This document shows positions 24,978-33,681 of a stretch of DNA of 64,000 nt, in pieces. The translations under genes were made by a program, and so were the position numbers. The stretch covers positions 5,696,501 through 5,760,500 of the forward strand of contig NZ_CP012831.1 of assembly GCF_001307275.1 (NCBI RefSeq), in the 5' to 3' direction. Numbering within the stretch: the first letter of the stretch is position 1; the number at the start of each line of letters is the position of its first letter. Source of the stretch: Pseudomonas fluorescens. GTDB taxonomy: Bacteria; Pseudomonadota; Gammaproteobacteria; Pseudomonadales; Pseudomonadaceae. The notes beneath the pieces are model-generated. The model was not told the DNA's origin, ran no database searches, and was given only the letters and a program-made list of their open reading frames with translations.

Positions 24978-25341
24978 GGTGGCAGGCATTCCTTTGCAGG
25001 GGAGAAGTGTCGTGTGATGAAACAATCACTTACAACCTAACACCATGAACCCGCGGCGGGGGAGCCCTTGAACAGAATTTGTCGCCCGGAAAAGCGAAAA
25101 CGGCGCAGAAATGAAAAATCCATTCCAACCAGCCGACACTCAGTGTGGGAGCGGGGCACACGCTTTGTGAACGCCCGCAACCCAATGTGGGAGCGAGCTT
25201 GCTCGCGATAGCGGTGGGTCAGCTTGCATCCATGCTGATCCTGTTGACGCCATCGCGAGCAAGCTCGCTCCCACAGGGGAACTGTGGTGGACACACGCTT
25301 TGTGAACACCCACTCCCACAGGGGATGCGGGTGGATATTGT
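24978..25341. other. Intergenic region between dipeptidase and rlhA with a REP pair
   Basis: This 364-bp gap holds the dipeptidase promoter region (minus strand) and a nested REP structure. Inner REP arms are at 25186 and 25275. Outside them, CACACGCTTTGTGAAC occurs twice (near 25157 and 25291) as imperfect direct copies, beside further GTGGGAG-like fragments. No gene is supported. Confidence 0.7.
25186..25275. repeat. REP pair (GTGGGAGCGAGC type)
   Basis: Arms TGTGGGAGCGAGCTTGCTCG (25186) and CGAGCAAGCTCGCTCCCACA (ending 25275) form an inverted pair. They match the pair at 1078-1167 except in the spacer. Confidence 0.85.
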
Positions 25342-27342
25342 TTAATGTGGCGCGCGTGGAATCGTCTTGAGAAGGTCTTCAGGGCTGATATGACCTACCA
25401 CAGGCTGCGCCGTGCTGCCGGGCAATGGCAGGTCAAGGATGTGCCCCTTGATCTTGCCGACCACATGCATCTCGCAGGGTTTGCAGTCGAACTTCAGCGT
25501 CAGCACTTCATCGCCGTGTATCAGTTGCATCGGCGCGACCTTGGTGCGCACGCCGGTGACACCCTTGGCCTGCTTGGGGCAGAGGTTGAACGAGAAGCGC
25601 AGGCAGTGCTTGGTGATCATCACCGGCACTTCACCGGTTTCCTCGTGGGCCTCGAACGCCGCATCGATCAGCTTGACCCCGTGGCGATGATAGAAGTCCC
25701 GGGCCTTCTGGTTGTAGACGTTGGCCAGGAACGACAGGTGAGACTCCGGGTACACCGGCGGCGGGCTGGTTTCGGCCTTGCGGCCACCCCGTGGATGAGC
25801 CGCCACACGAGCAGCGGTCAGGGCCTCGATGGCTTCGCGGCGCAACGCCTTGAGCTGCGAGTTGGGGATGAAGAACGCCTGGGGCGCATCCAGCTCGATG
25901 GCGGTGGCGTGGTATTCGGTGGTGCCCAATTGGCCGAGCAGGTCGTGCAGTTGCTCCAGGGCCTGTTCCGGCTTGTTGGCCAGGCCGAACGGCCCGTCCA
26001 GGGTGATGCTGGCGCTGATGCCTTCCTCGCTGGTGGCGGTCAGCTCCAGGTGCTCTTCGCGCAGGCGCGCGACCCAGGCCAGGCCGACGCGGCGCTCGGA
26101 GGAGGTCTTGAGCAACGCTTGCTGCCAGTTGTGATCCAGGTTGCGGCTCAACGGGTGGTTGGGACGCAACTGGTACATGCCGGCCGGCATTTCGTTGGGT
26201 TCGACGCGGTAACGGTAGCGCTTCTGGCCGTCCTCTTCGAATTCACCCTTGGGCTCGGCGATGTTGGCGCGGAAACCGACGACTTCGCGCTTGACCAGTA
26301 CGTTGAGACCGTCGCCGTTGGACAGCGGATCGAAGGTCACCACTTGCAGGTCGCGCTTGCCGACTTTTTCCACCACGCCCACCGGCACGCCGGTAAAGGT
26401 TGGCGAATCAAAGGCGCCGATGTCGATCTTGCGCTCGCTGACGAAATAGTCGGTGCTGCCACGGTGGAAGGTCTTGTCCGGGTCGGGGACGAAGAAGTGT
26501 GCGGTACGGCCGCTGGACGCGCGGGCCAGGTCCGGGCGGTCTTCGAGGACATCGTCCAGGCGCTGGCGGTAATAGGCGGTGATGTTCTTCACATAGCCCA
26601 TGTCCTTGTAGCGCCCTTCGATCTTGAACGAACGCACGCCGGCTTCGACCAGGGCACGGATGTTGGCGCTCTGGTTGTTGTCTTTCATCGACAGCAGGTG
26701 TTTTTCATAGGCGACCACCCGACCCTGGTCATCCTTGAGGGTGTAGGGCAGGCGGCAGGCCTGGGAGCAGTCGCCACGGTTGGCGCTGCGGCCGTTCTGG
26801 GCGTGGGAGATGTTGCACTGGCCGGAAAACGCCACGCACAGCGCACCGTGGATGAAGAACTCGATGGCCGCATCGGTCTCGTCGGCGATGGCACGGATTT
26901 CCTGCAGGTTCAGCTCACGGGCCAGGACCAGTTGCGAGAAACCGGCCTGGTCGAGAAACTTTGCCCGGGCCAGGGTGCGGATGTCGGTCTGGGTGCTGGC
27001 GTGCAACTCGATGGGCGGGATATCCAGCTCCATCACCCCCAGGTCCTGGACGATCAACGCGTCGACGCCAGCGTCGTACAACTGGTGGATCAGCTGGCGG
27101 GCCGGCTCCAGTTCGTTGTCGTGCAGGATGGTGTTGATGGTCGTGAACACACGGGCGTGGTAGCGGTGGGCGAACTCCACCAGCCGGGCAATATCGCCCA
27201 CCTCGTTGCAGGCGTTGTGACGCGCGCCGAAACTCGGGCCACCGATGTACACGGCGTCTGCGCCATGCAGGATGGCCTCGCGGGCGATGGTCACGTCGCG
27301 GGCGGGGCTGAGCAATTCCAGATGATGTTTGGGCAAGGACAT
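25342..27342 (-). CDS. rlhA: U32-family 23S rRNA C2501 hydroxylation protein (RlhA/YdcP-like)
   Basis: A 666-residue U32 peptidase-family protein. The family signature EFFIHGALCVAFSGQCNISH and the Cys pattern C..C...C.LPY are present, with a Cys-containing C-terminal region (KHCLRFSFNLCPKQAKGV...FDCKPCEMHVVG). Length separates RlhA (653 in E. coli) from the shorter TrhP (about 450), and the extra DUF3656-like region fits RlhA. RlhA acts with prephenate-derived chemistry to hydroxylate 23S rRNA (family knowledge). The start MSLPKHHLELLSPARD is standard for the family, although the Shine-Dalgarno is weak. Confidence 0.85.
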   Translation of the reverse strand: MSLPKHHLELLSPARDVTIAREAILHGADAVYIGGPSFGARHNACNEVGDIARLVEFAHRYHARVFTTINTILHDNELEPARQLIHQLYDAGVDALIVQDLGVMELDIPPIELHASTQTDIRTLARAKFLDQAGFSQLVLARELNLQEIRAIADETDAAIEFFIHGALCVAFSGQCNISHAQNGRSANRGDCSQACRLPYTLKDDQGRVVAYEKHLLSMKDNNQSANIRALVEAGVRSFKIEGRYKDMGYVKNITAYYRQRLDDVLEDRPDLARASSGRTAHFFVPDPDKTFHRGSTDYFVSERKIDIGAFDSPTFTGVPVGVVEKVGKRDLQVVTFDPLSNGDGLNVLVKREVVGFRANIAEPKGEFEEDGQKRYRYRVEPNEMPAGMYQLRPNHPLSRNLDHNWQQALLKTSSERRVGLAWVARLREEHLELTATSEEGISASITLDGPFGLANKPEQALEQLHDLLGQLGTTEYHATAIELDAPQAFFIPNSQLKALRREAIEALTAARVAAHPRGGRKAETSPPPVYPESHLSFLANVYNQKARDFYHRHGVKLIDAAFEAHEETGEVPVMITKHCLRFSFNLCPKQAKGVTGVRTKVAPMQLIHGDEVLTLKFDCKPCEMHVVGKIKGHILDLPLPGSTAQPVVGHISPEDLLKTIPRAPH

Positions 27343-27459
27343 TTGTTTTTAGTCAGGCTGGTCACGGTCGAAGCGCGCATTGTAGCCGCCAGGCGCCTCG
27401 CCGGCACCTGTGGACTTGGGTTTGCACGATTCTGACCGATGCGCGGCACTCCCGCGGGT

Positions 27460-29022
27460 TCACCCCGGCGTCGAGTCGGCGCTGCACCAGCGGTTCCGCC
27501 CGGTGTTCTTGGCCAGGTACAAGAAGGCATCGGCGGCCCTGATCAGCATGGCCGGGGTGACGTCCTCGCCGCTCGGCTGGCAGGTGGTGATGCCCGCGCT
27601 GATGGTCACAATGCCCAAGGGGTGGTCGCCATGTTCAATGTTCAAGGCCCTGACCGCTTCGAGGATTTGCTGCGCGACCTTGGTGGCGCCGGCGCTGTCG
27701 GTGTTTGGCAGCAGCACGGTGAACTCTTCACCGCCATAGCGGATCGCCAGGTCGCCCGGCCTTTTGATGGTCTGCCCGAGCGCGGTTGCAATCGCCCGCA
27801 GGCAATCGTCCCCGGCGGCATGGCCGTATTTGTCGTTGAAACGCTTGAAGTAATCGACGTCGAGCATGATCAGGGCCAGGGACGAACCCTGGCGCCTGGC
27901 CAGGCGGATCTCATCGGCCAGGGCGATATCCAGCCGCCTGCGGTTGCCCAGCCCGGTCAGGCTGTCGGTCAGCGCCATGTCGCGCATGGCCTGGTGGGCG
28001 CTGCGAATCTGCTTCTCCATGGCCATGCGGTAACGCAGCTGGCTCAACACGATGAGCCCGAAGCCCACCAGGATCGCGATCAGGAAAATCAGCACCAAAC
28101 CGGTCTTGAACAGGTCGCGGCGCCAGGGCGCGATGATCGATTCGCGGGACAGGCCGGCTTCCACCACCAGCGGGTAAGTGGTCAGGGCCCGGTAGCCGTA
28201 CAGGCGCTCGGTGTCGTCGACGACGGCCTTGGCTTCGGCAACCCCTTGGTTGGAGGTGGGTAAATGTTCCCTGAAAATCACGCTGTTGACGAGGCTCTTG
28301 CCAATCACCGAAGCGACGAAGGGGCGTCGGACCAGGATCGTTCCGCTGCGCTTGGCCAGGACCAGTGCGCCTTTGCCATCGATTTTGAAGTCGCCGTAGT
28401 AGTCGACGAAATAGCTCACCTTCACGGTCCCCAGCAATACGCCGGCAAACGAGCCATCAGGGTTGTTCAGGCGGCGGGAAATGGGAATGATCAGGTCGTT
28501 GGTGGAGCGGCTATTGACGACGTCACCGATGCGCACGCCTTGATCCTCGTGGGTACGGTGGTATTGGAAGTAGTCGCGGTCGGCGTTGTTCGCCATTTCC
28601 GGGATCGCCTCCTTGTCCGTCACCAGCCATTGGCCATCCGGGCCATAGATAAACAACCCGTGCAGTTGCGGCATGATGGCAGCCTGCTGCACCAATAGCT
28701 TATGGATGCGTGGGATGTCCATGTTCTGCAGGCCATCGCCTTCCACCCGTTCGGCGAGGGCGGCGGTGACCACATCCACTTGTCGAATGGTATCTTCAGC
28801 GTGTTGGGCCGTCGCCCGCGCCAGGTTCGTCACCGAATCCCGGGCAGACGCAAAAGCGGCGCGGTAGTCGCGCCAGGTCCGCCAGCCTTCGACGGCCAGG
28901 AAGGCGATGACGACCACGAGCATGAAACTCACGGTCAGCCGGAATGCCGCACCGGCCCGCCCAGCTTGCTGGGTCTCGTCGGGGCTTTCGATCTTGGGCT
29001 CCGGCTGCTTGCGTCCGAGCAT
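27460..29022 (-). CDS. Membrane diguanylate cyclase with periplasmic Cache sensor
   Basis: This 520-residue protein has an N-terminal transmembrane helix (RLTVSFMLVVVIAFLAV), a periplasmic dCache domain of about 250 residues, a second helix (GLVLIFLIAILVGFGLIVL) and a GGDEF domain. The active-site motif is GGEEF, preceded by inhibitory RxxD (RPGD) with 5-residue spacing. It therefore probably makes c-di-GMP with product feedback. The ligand is unknown. I chose ATG 29022, 7 nt after AAGGA; a GTG at 29052 would add ten residues. It stands alone, divergent from the phosphodiesterase gene. Confidence 0.9.
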   Translation of the reverse strand: MLGRKQPEPKIESPDETQQAGRAGAAFRLTVSFMLVVVIAFLAVEGWRTWRDYRAAFASARDSVTNLARATAQHAEDTIRQVDVVTAALAERVEGDGLQNMDIPRIHKLLVQQAAIMPQLHGLFIYGPDGQWLVTDKEAIPEMANNADRDYFQYHRTHEDQGVRIGDVVNSRSTNDLIIPISRRLNNPDGSFAGVLLGTVKVSYFVDYYGDFKIDGKGALVLAKRSGTILVRRPFVASVIGKSLVNSVIFREHLPTSNQGVAEAKAVVDDTERLYGYRALTTYPLVVEAGLSRESIIAPWRRDLFKTGLVLIFLIAILVGFGLIVLSQLRYRMAMEKQIRSAHQAMRDMALTDSLTGLGNRRRLDIALADEIRLARRQGSSLALIMLDVDYFKRFNDKYGHAAGDDCLRAIATALGQTIKRPGDLAIRYGGEEFTVLLPNTDSAGATKVAQQILEAVRALNIEHGDHPLGIVTISAGITTCQPSGEDVTPAMLIRAADAFLYLAKNTGRNRWCSADSTPG

Positions 29023-29149
29023 TGACGTATCCTTTCCATGACGGGTCTGCACTTTTCACGGCGCAGCCTATCCTATTCGAATTCAGCATGTTAGCTGACT
29101 GCGACGAGGCAGGTACGAGCGGCGACACACGATTGGAGAGAAAGGTTTC

Positions 29150-29608
29150 ATGAAAGTCGGCGTCATTTCCGATACCCACGGCCTGTTGCGTCCCGAAGCA
29201 CTTGCCGCGCTGCAAGGCTGTGAGCGGATCATTCATGCCGGCGACATCGGCAGCCCCGATATCCTGGCGCAATTGGCATGCCTCGCTCCGTTGTACGTGG
29301 TACGGGGCAATAACGACCTGGGTGCCGAGTGGGCGGCGGAGCTTGCCGATCGCCTGCAATTCGACCTGGACGGCTGGCCAGTCCTGTTGGTGCATGACAT
29401 CGCCGATGTCCAGGCTGCGCTGGACCCGGCCGTGAAGTGGGTGATCACCGGCCATTCCCACAAGCCGAGCATCGAATGGCGCGGCGAACGGCTTTACCTC
29501 AACCCCGGCAGCGCTGGTCGGCGGCGTTTCAAGCTGCCGGTGACACTGGCGTTGGTTGAGGTGGAGGCCGCAGTGATCGAGCCGCGGATCGTTCAGTTGC
29601 TGGAATGA
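29150..29608 (+). CDS. YfcE-type metallophosphoesterase
   Basis: A 152-residue calcineurin-like phosphoesterase of the small YfcE/MJ0936 type. All metal motifs are visible: DTH at residues 8-10, HAGDIG, RGNND, the VHD segment and ITGHSH. Such enzymes hydrolyse phosphodiesters in vitro; the natural substrate is unknown. A strong GGAGAGAAAGG region precedes the ATG. Confidence 0.9.
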   Translation: MKVGVISDTHGLLRPEALAALQGCERIIHAGDIGSPDILAQLACLAPLYVVRGNNDLGAEWAAELADRLQFDLDGWPVLLVHDIADVQAALDPAVKWVITGHSHKPSIEWRGERLYLNPGSAGRRRFKLPVTLALVEVEAAVIEPRIVQLLE

Positions 29609-29650
29609 CCGGCGTGTAGCCCTCGTCTTTTCTCGTTGGCATAGAAAAGC

Positions 29651-29674
29651 TGTACAAATACATATCTCTGTACA
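29651..29674 (+). promoter_or_regulatory. LitR-type operator TGTACA-N12-TGTACA
   Basis: Two TGTACA half-sites are spaced exactly 12 bp apart. This fits the T(G/A)TACA-N12-TGTA(C/T)A consensus that I recall for class II LitR, the light-responsive MerR-family regulators of P. putida. It sits 38 bp before the chalcone-isomerase-like gene, in a position to repress its promoter. The same motif precedes the convergent operon at 36121. Confidence 0.75.
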
Positions 29675-29711
29675 ATTATTGGGGCGTCCTTGAGAAACCG
29701 GTGGCGTGTCC

Positions 29712-30278
29712 ATGATCAGGTCGTTCGCGTTCAGGAAAAGCCTGGCCCGATGCATGGTTGGCCTGCTTGTACTGTATTGCGCCCACGTCTGGTCCGATTG
29801 GCGACTCGCACTGCCGGGCACACGGCTGGTCGGGCAGGCCGATTTCACCTGGTTCGGGTTCGAGGTGTATCAGGCGCGATTATGGAGCGCAGCCTTGCTA
29901 CCCGGCCTTGAAACGGCGTTTGCCTTGGAACTCGATTACCGGCGCGCCATCAGCGCGCAAACCCTGGTCGAGACCAGCCTTGCAGAAATGCAACGCATCA
30001 GGGGAGCGCCCTTGGACGCTGGGCGTCTGGATGCGTGGCGAGGTCACATGCAGCAGGCCTTTGTCGACGTAAAGCCGGGAAGTCGCATTACCGGCGTCAA
30101 CCTGCCGGGGCGTGGTTGTCGTTTCTATGTGAATGGGCAGCTGTCCCACGAGGTGATGGACCCGGCATTCGCCCGAGCCTTCTTCGCCATCTGGCTGGAC
30201 CCGGGAACCAAGGATAAAAAACTCAGGAATCAACTGCTTGGGCTTAAAAGTTCACGTGATGCAGGAGTTCGCCCATGA
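29712..30278 (+). CDS. Chalcone-isomerase-like exported protein
   Basis: A 188-residue protein with an N-terminal hydrophobic segment (ARCMVGLLVLYCAHVWS) consistent with export. The body resembles chalcone-isomerase-like bacterial proteins: G..LVGQADFTWFGFEVYQARLW, then SRITGVNLPGRGCRFYVNG. Bacterial members are probably fatty-acid or lipid binders rather than flavonoid enzymes. ATG 29712 was chosen over the GTG at 29706. It overlaps the next gene by 4 bp and follows the LitR-type operator. Confidence 0.8.
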   Translation: MIRSFAFRKSLARCMVGLLVLYCAHVWSDWRLALPGTRLVGQADFTWFGFEVYQARLWSAALLPGLETAFALELDYRRAISAQTLVETSLAEMQRIRGAPLDAGRLDAWRGHMQQAFVDVKPGSRITGVNLPGRGCRFYVNGQLSHEVMDPAFARAFFAIWLDPGTKDKKLRNQLLGLKSSRDAGVRP

Positions 30279-30814
30279 GCCGTTTTCTATTGGCGTTGCT
30301 GGTGATATTGGGTCTGACCAGTTGCGGTAATGTCGATGTCGACCACTACGCCGACCAGCAACCCCGGTTGGACCTGGAGCGTTTTTTCAGTCAGCCCGTC
30401 AAGGCCTGGGGCATTTATCAAAAACGCTCGGGTGAAGTGATCAAGCGTTTCGAGGTGGACATCTCCAGCCGCCACGAGGGTGATCGATTGATCCTGGATG
30501 AGCGTTTCCTCTACAGCGACGGCACGCGTCAGCGGCGGGTCTGGACGTTGACCCCCGAGGGGGCCGGACGCTGGCGCGGGCGTGCCGACGACGTGATCGG
30601 CGAAGCCCGGGGAGAAGTGGCCGGCAATGCACTGCGCTGGCAGTATCGGTTGAACCTGCCGGTGGACGGTTCGACCTATGAAGTGACCTTCGATGATTGG
30701 ATGTACCTGATGGATGACGACACGCTGATCAACCGTTCGAGCATGAGCAAGCTGGGTGTCGAACTGGGCCAGGTCACGTTGTTTTTCCGGCGTCAGGCCG
30801 GGGGCATGCCATGA
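30275..30814 (+). CDS. DUF3833-family lipoprotein
   Basis: A 179-residue protein with a lipoprotein signal (LLALLVILGLTSC), the mature chain starting at Cys17. The remainder fits DUF3833 (LDLERFFSQPVKAWGIYQKRSGEVIKRF, split here only for description, and YEVTFDDWMYLMDD). It is probably anchored in the membrane facing the periplasm, next to the lipid-modifying genes. It is translationally coupled on both sides by ATGA overlaps. Confidence 0.8.
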   Translation: MSRFLLALLVILGLTSCGNVDVDHYADQQPRLDLERFFSQPVKAWGIYQKRSGEVIKRFEVDISSRHEGDRLILDERFLYSDGTRQRRVWTLTPEGAGRWRGRADDVIGEARGEVAGNALRWQYRLNLPVDGSTYEVTFDDWMYLMDDDTLINRSSMSKLGVELGQVTLFFRRQAGGMP

Positions 30815-31116
30815 CTTTGCAGGACTTGACCGACCTGGCCGTTGATGGCCGGATCCACGAACTGGAACTCTTGTCCCTGGAAGGCGGGCTCTACGTATTG
30901 CGCGCTCGGCTGGACAACGGATGGCATACGCTGCTCGACGCATCGGACAAGACATTGCCGGTACGCTCCACCACCCACCTGCGGGAACTGCTGCGTTTCG
31001 TGCCGCGCCTGCCGTGCATGTTGGTGCAGCAGGTGGTTCATGATGAGATGTGTGGTCAGCGTGAGGGCGTCGTCGAGCCGTTGCGCATCCCGCTGTTTCT
31101 GGACGAGCCCTGGTAG
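30811..31116 (+). CDS. Small conserved cytosolic protein (DUF6482-like)
   Basis: A 101-residue protein without signal or transmembrane helix (MTLQDLTDLAVDGRIHELEL). I tentatively place it in DUF6482, from memory of pseudomonad family members of the same length; the function is unknown. It is the last gene of the three-gene plus-strand operon under the LitR-type operator. Confidence 0.65.
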   Translation: MTLQDLTDLAVDGRIHELELLSLEGGLYVLRARLDNGWHTLLDASDKTLPVRSTTHLRELLRFVPRLPCMLVQQVVHDEMCGQREGVVEPLRIPLFLDEPW

Positions 31117-31137
31117 CGTCTCGCTGGCGTCCTGCGG

Positions 31138-31626
31138 TCAGCGCGATTCGGCCAGGCGCAACGCCAGCGGCAGCCATAAGCCCCACAGTGGCGCCAGGAG
31201 CAGCGCGGTTGCGAGTGAGCCGAGGGGGAGCGTCACCCCGGCCAGCGGTGCGCCCGCGCAATAGGCCAGCGGCCCGCCAGCCATCCCCGCCAGCACACCG
31301 CGCCAGGCCGGTCTTGTGGCCCAGGCCAGGCTATGGCGCAAACCAGTGGCGAAGACCAGCCAGAGCAGCGCCAGCCAAAGTGGCAACGGACCTTGCTCGA
31401 ACACGAACACGCCCAGCGCACCCAGGCTCCAGTCGAGCAACATGCCGCAGAGGCCGACGCTGATCACCGCATGGCACTCGGCCCTGGGCGCCGGGCTGAA
31501 TGCCAGGTGGGCGAGCAGGCCGCCGGCTACCGCCAGCAGCCAGCCCGGCTGATGGGCACCGGCCACGCAGCCCCACCAGCCCAGTTGCAGCCAGAGCGCG
31601 TTGATCAGCAGGCCGCTGCGGCTCAT
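31138..31626 (-). CDS. DUF2878-family membrane protein
   Basis: A 162-residue integral membrane protein with about five helices (LLINALWLQLGWWGCVAG and GPLPLWLALLWLVFATGL among them). It matches DUF2878 from its size, hydrophobic pattern and operon partners. ATG 31626 lies 5 bp after the stop of the methyltransferase gene. It ends the minus-strand operon and converges on the gene at 30811, with 21 bp between the stops. Confidence 0.75.
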   Translation of the reverse strand: MSRSGLLINALWLQLGWWGCVAGAHQPGWLLAVAGGLLAHLAFSPAPRAECHAVISVGLCGMLLDWSLGALGVFVFEQGPLPLWLALLWLVFATGLRHSLAWATRPAWRGVLAGMAGGPLAYCAGAPLAGVTLPLGSLATALLLAPLWGLWLPLALRLAESR

Positions 31627-31631
31627 CGGAC

Positions 31632-32894
31632 TTACCGTTGTTCCGGCAGGAACGACGGGCGGGCGGCGGGACCGGCGAACAACAACTGGGCAACGCCGAT
31701 GGCACGCTCCTGGAATCCCCCTTCGCAGTAGCACAGGTAGAACTCCCACAGGCGCTGGAAGGTTTCGTCATAGCCCAACTCCGACAAAGCCTGGCGCGAT
31801 TGGCGGAAGTTCTCGTGCCAGTGCCGCAGCGTACGGGCGTAGTGTGCACCGAAATCCTCGAGGTGCAGCAGGTTGAGTGACGTCTGTGTGCTGGCGGTGT
31901 TCAACAGGATCGACAGCGATGGCAGGGCGCCGCCGGGAAAGACATGGCGTTGGATAAAATCCACCGAGCGCCGGGCTTGGGCATAGCGCTGGTCACGGAT
32001 GGTGATCGATTGCAGCAACATCAAACCATCATCCTTGAGTCGTGCGGCGCAGCAGCGGAAATACTCAGGCAGGTAGCGATGCCCGACCGCCTCGATCATT
32101 TCGATGGACACCAGCTTGTCGTAGCGTCCCTGCAAGTCGCGGTAGTCCTGGCGCAGCACCTGGACACGCGCTTGCAGGCCCAGCGCCTCGACACGCTGCA
32201 GCGTATGGCGGTACTGCTCGTCGGACAAGGTCGTGGTGGTGACCTGGCAACCGTAGTGTGTCGCCGCATGGATGGCGAGGCTGCCCCAGCCCGTACCGAT
32301 TTCCAGCAAGTGGTCGCCGGGGCGCAGGTCAAGCTTGCGACAAATGCGTTCCAGTTTGTTGCGCTGGGCGTCTTCCAGGCTCTGTTCGGGGCTTTCGAAC
32401 AGCGCGGCGGAATACATCATGGTGGGATCGAGCAGTCGCTCGAACAGCTCATTGCCCAAGTCGTAGTGAGCCATGATATTGCGCCGCGAGCCTTTGCGAT
32501 TGTTGCGGTTGAGCCAGTGCAAGCCACGCATCAGCGGGCGGCTGAGGCGAGCCAGGCCGCTGTCCATGGCGTCGAGCACTTCCAGGTTGGCCACGAACAG
32601 GCGTGTCACGGCGGTCAGGTCGGTGCTGCGCCAGTAGCCGCGGATATAAGCCTCTCCAGCACCGATGGAACCGTTGCCGGCGACCATGCCCCAGGCCGCG
32701 TCGTCGAGAATCTCGACCTCGGCCACCAACGGGCTGGCGAGGTCGCCGAAGCTCAACGGCGCGCCATCGACCGTCAGGCACAGGTGGCCGTGACGCAGGC
32801 GGCGCAATTGGCCGAGCACGGCCTGCTTGAAGAAGCCGCCGTTGAACAGGCAGGAGCTGCTGGCCTTAGTGACGCTCAGGGTGGGTTCGGGCAT
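31632..32894 (-). CDS. Cyclopropane-fatty-acid-synthase-like SAM methyltransferase
   Basis: A 420-residue protein with the Cfa family layout: an N-terminal lipid-binding domain, then a Rossmann methyltransferase with SAM motif LLEIGTGWGSLAIHAA. It contains MAHYDLGNELFERLLDPTMMYS and IEMIEAVGHRYLPEYF. It may methylate or cyclopropanate unsaturated acyl chains of membrane phospholipids. Similar genes beside FAD amine-oxidase-like and DUF1365 genes occur in the sigmaE/ChrR singlet-oxygen regulon of Rhodobacter (from memory). ATG 32894 overlaps the DUF1365 gene by 29 bp. Confidence 0.87.
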   Translation of the reverse strand: MPEPTLSVTKASSSCLFNGGFFKQAVLGQLRRLRHGHLCLTVDGAPLSFGDLASPLVAEVEILDDAAWGMVAGNGSIGAGEAYIRGYWRSTDLTAVTRLFVANLEVLDAMDSGLARLSRPLMRGLHWLNRNNRKGSRRNIMAHYDLGNELFERLLDPTMMYSAALFESPEQSLEDAQRNKLERICRKLDLRPGDHLLEIGTGWGSLAIHAATHYGCQVTTTTLSDEQYRHTLQRVEALGLQARVQVLRQDYRDLQGRYDKLVSIEMIEAVGHRYLPEYFRCCAARLKDDGLMLLQSITIRDQRYAQARRSVDFIQRHVFPGGALPSLSILLNTASTQTSLNLLHLEDFGAHYARTLRHWHENFRQSRQALSELGYDETFQRLWEFYLCYCEGGFQERAIGVAQLLFAGPAARPSFLPEQR

Positions 32895-33681
32895 GGTCGG
32901 AGTCCTTGTGGGCGGTTTCGCCAATACTCAGGTCGCCTTGGCTGGCCTGGTGTGCGTGCAGGGGTGTGCGTTTGAACAGCAGGCGCAGGGCCTGCCAGTA
33001 GATGGCGCTGACAGTGCGCAGGCTCATCCATGGGAAGGCCAGGACATGACGGCGCAGCGACCGGCCATCGAGAGGCTGGCGCTCGAGCGCGAGGTGGGCC
33101 TCGAACACTTTGTGCCCGGCGCGCCAGTTCTCCATGTGCACACGGATACTGGCGTCCTGGACCAGGAAACGCATGCGATAGTCCATGTCCCGGGGCAGGA
33201 ACGGTGAAACATGGAACGCCTTGGCCACCCGGAACGCCTGGGGTTCGCCCGGACGCACGGGCAGCACATAGTGGTAACGTTCGCGCCATGGGGTATTACG
33301 CACTTCGCAGAGGATCGCCGACAGGCGTCCGTCGGTTTCGTGGCAGAAATAAAAACTCACCGGGTTGAACGACAGGCCCCAACTGCGTGGCTGGGTCAGC
33401 AGGTGGATCGCACCTTGCGGAGCCGTGCCCAGGCTTTCGGCGAGGATCTCGCGCACGGCGTCGACCAGGGGCACGCCCAGATGGGTGCGCGCCGGCAGGT
33501 AATCGCGCTCGCGCCAGCACAGCGGCGCCAGGGTCCATGGCCGCAGCAGGCGCGACAGGCCCAGCACGTGCTGCTGTTCGGCGAGGTCCAGGTACAGCAT
33601 GCCGATCGGATAACGAAAGGCGTGGACGCGTGGGGCATGACGCCGATGGTCGATCCAGCCGCGACACAGGCTGCTGTTCAC
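32866..33681 (-). CDS. DUF1365-family protein
   Basis: A 271-residue protein with the DUF1365 hallmarks HAPRVHAFRYPIGMLYLDL and SWGLSFNPVSFYFCHE. The activity is unknown. The family is nearly always found between a Cfa-like and an FAD-oxidoreductase gene, which suggests it takes part in the same lipid modification. It overlaps both neighbours. Confidence 0.87.
   Translation of the reverse strand: MNSSLCRGWIDHRRHAPRVHAFRYPIGMLYLDLAEQQHVLGLSRLLRPWTLAPLCWRERDYLPARTHLGVPLVDAVREILAESLGTAPQGAIHLLTQPRSWGLSFNPVSFYFCHETDGRLSAILCEVRNTPWRERYHYVLPVRPGEPQAFRVAKAFHVSPFLPRDMDYRMRFLVQDASIRVHMENWRAGHKVFEAHLALERQPLDGRSLRRHVLAFPWMSLRTVSAIYWQALRLLFKRTPLHAHQASQGDLSIGETAHKDSDHARTHPERH

Noticed and set aside
25345..27435. 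696-codon frame antisense to rlhA
   Set aside because: GC-driven shadow of a well-supported U32-family gene on the other strand.
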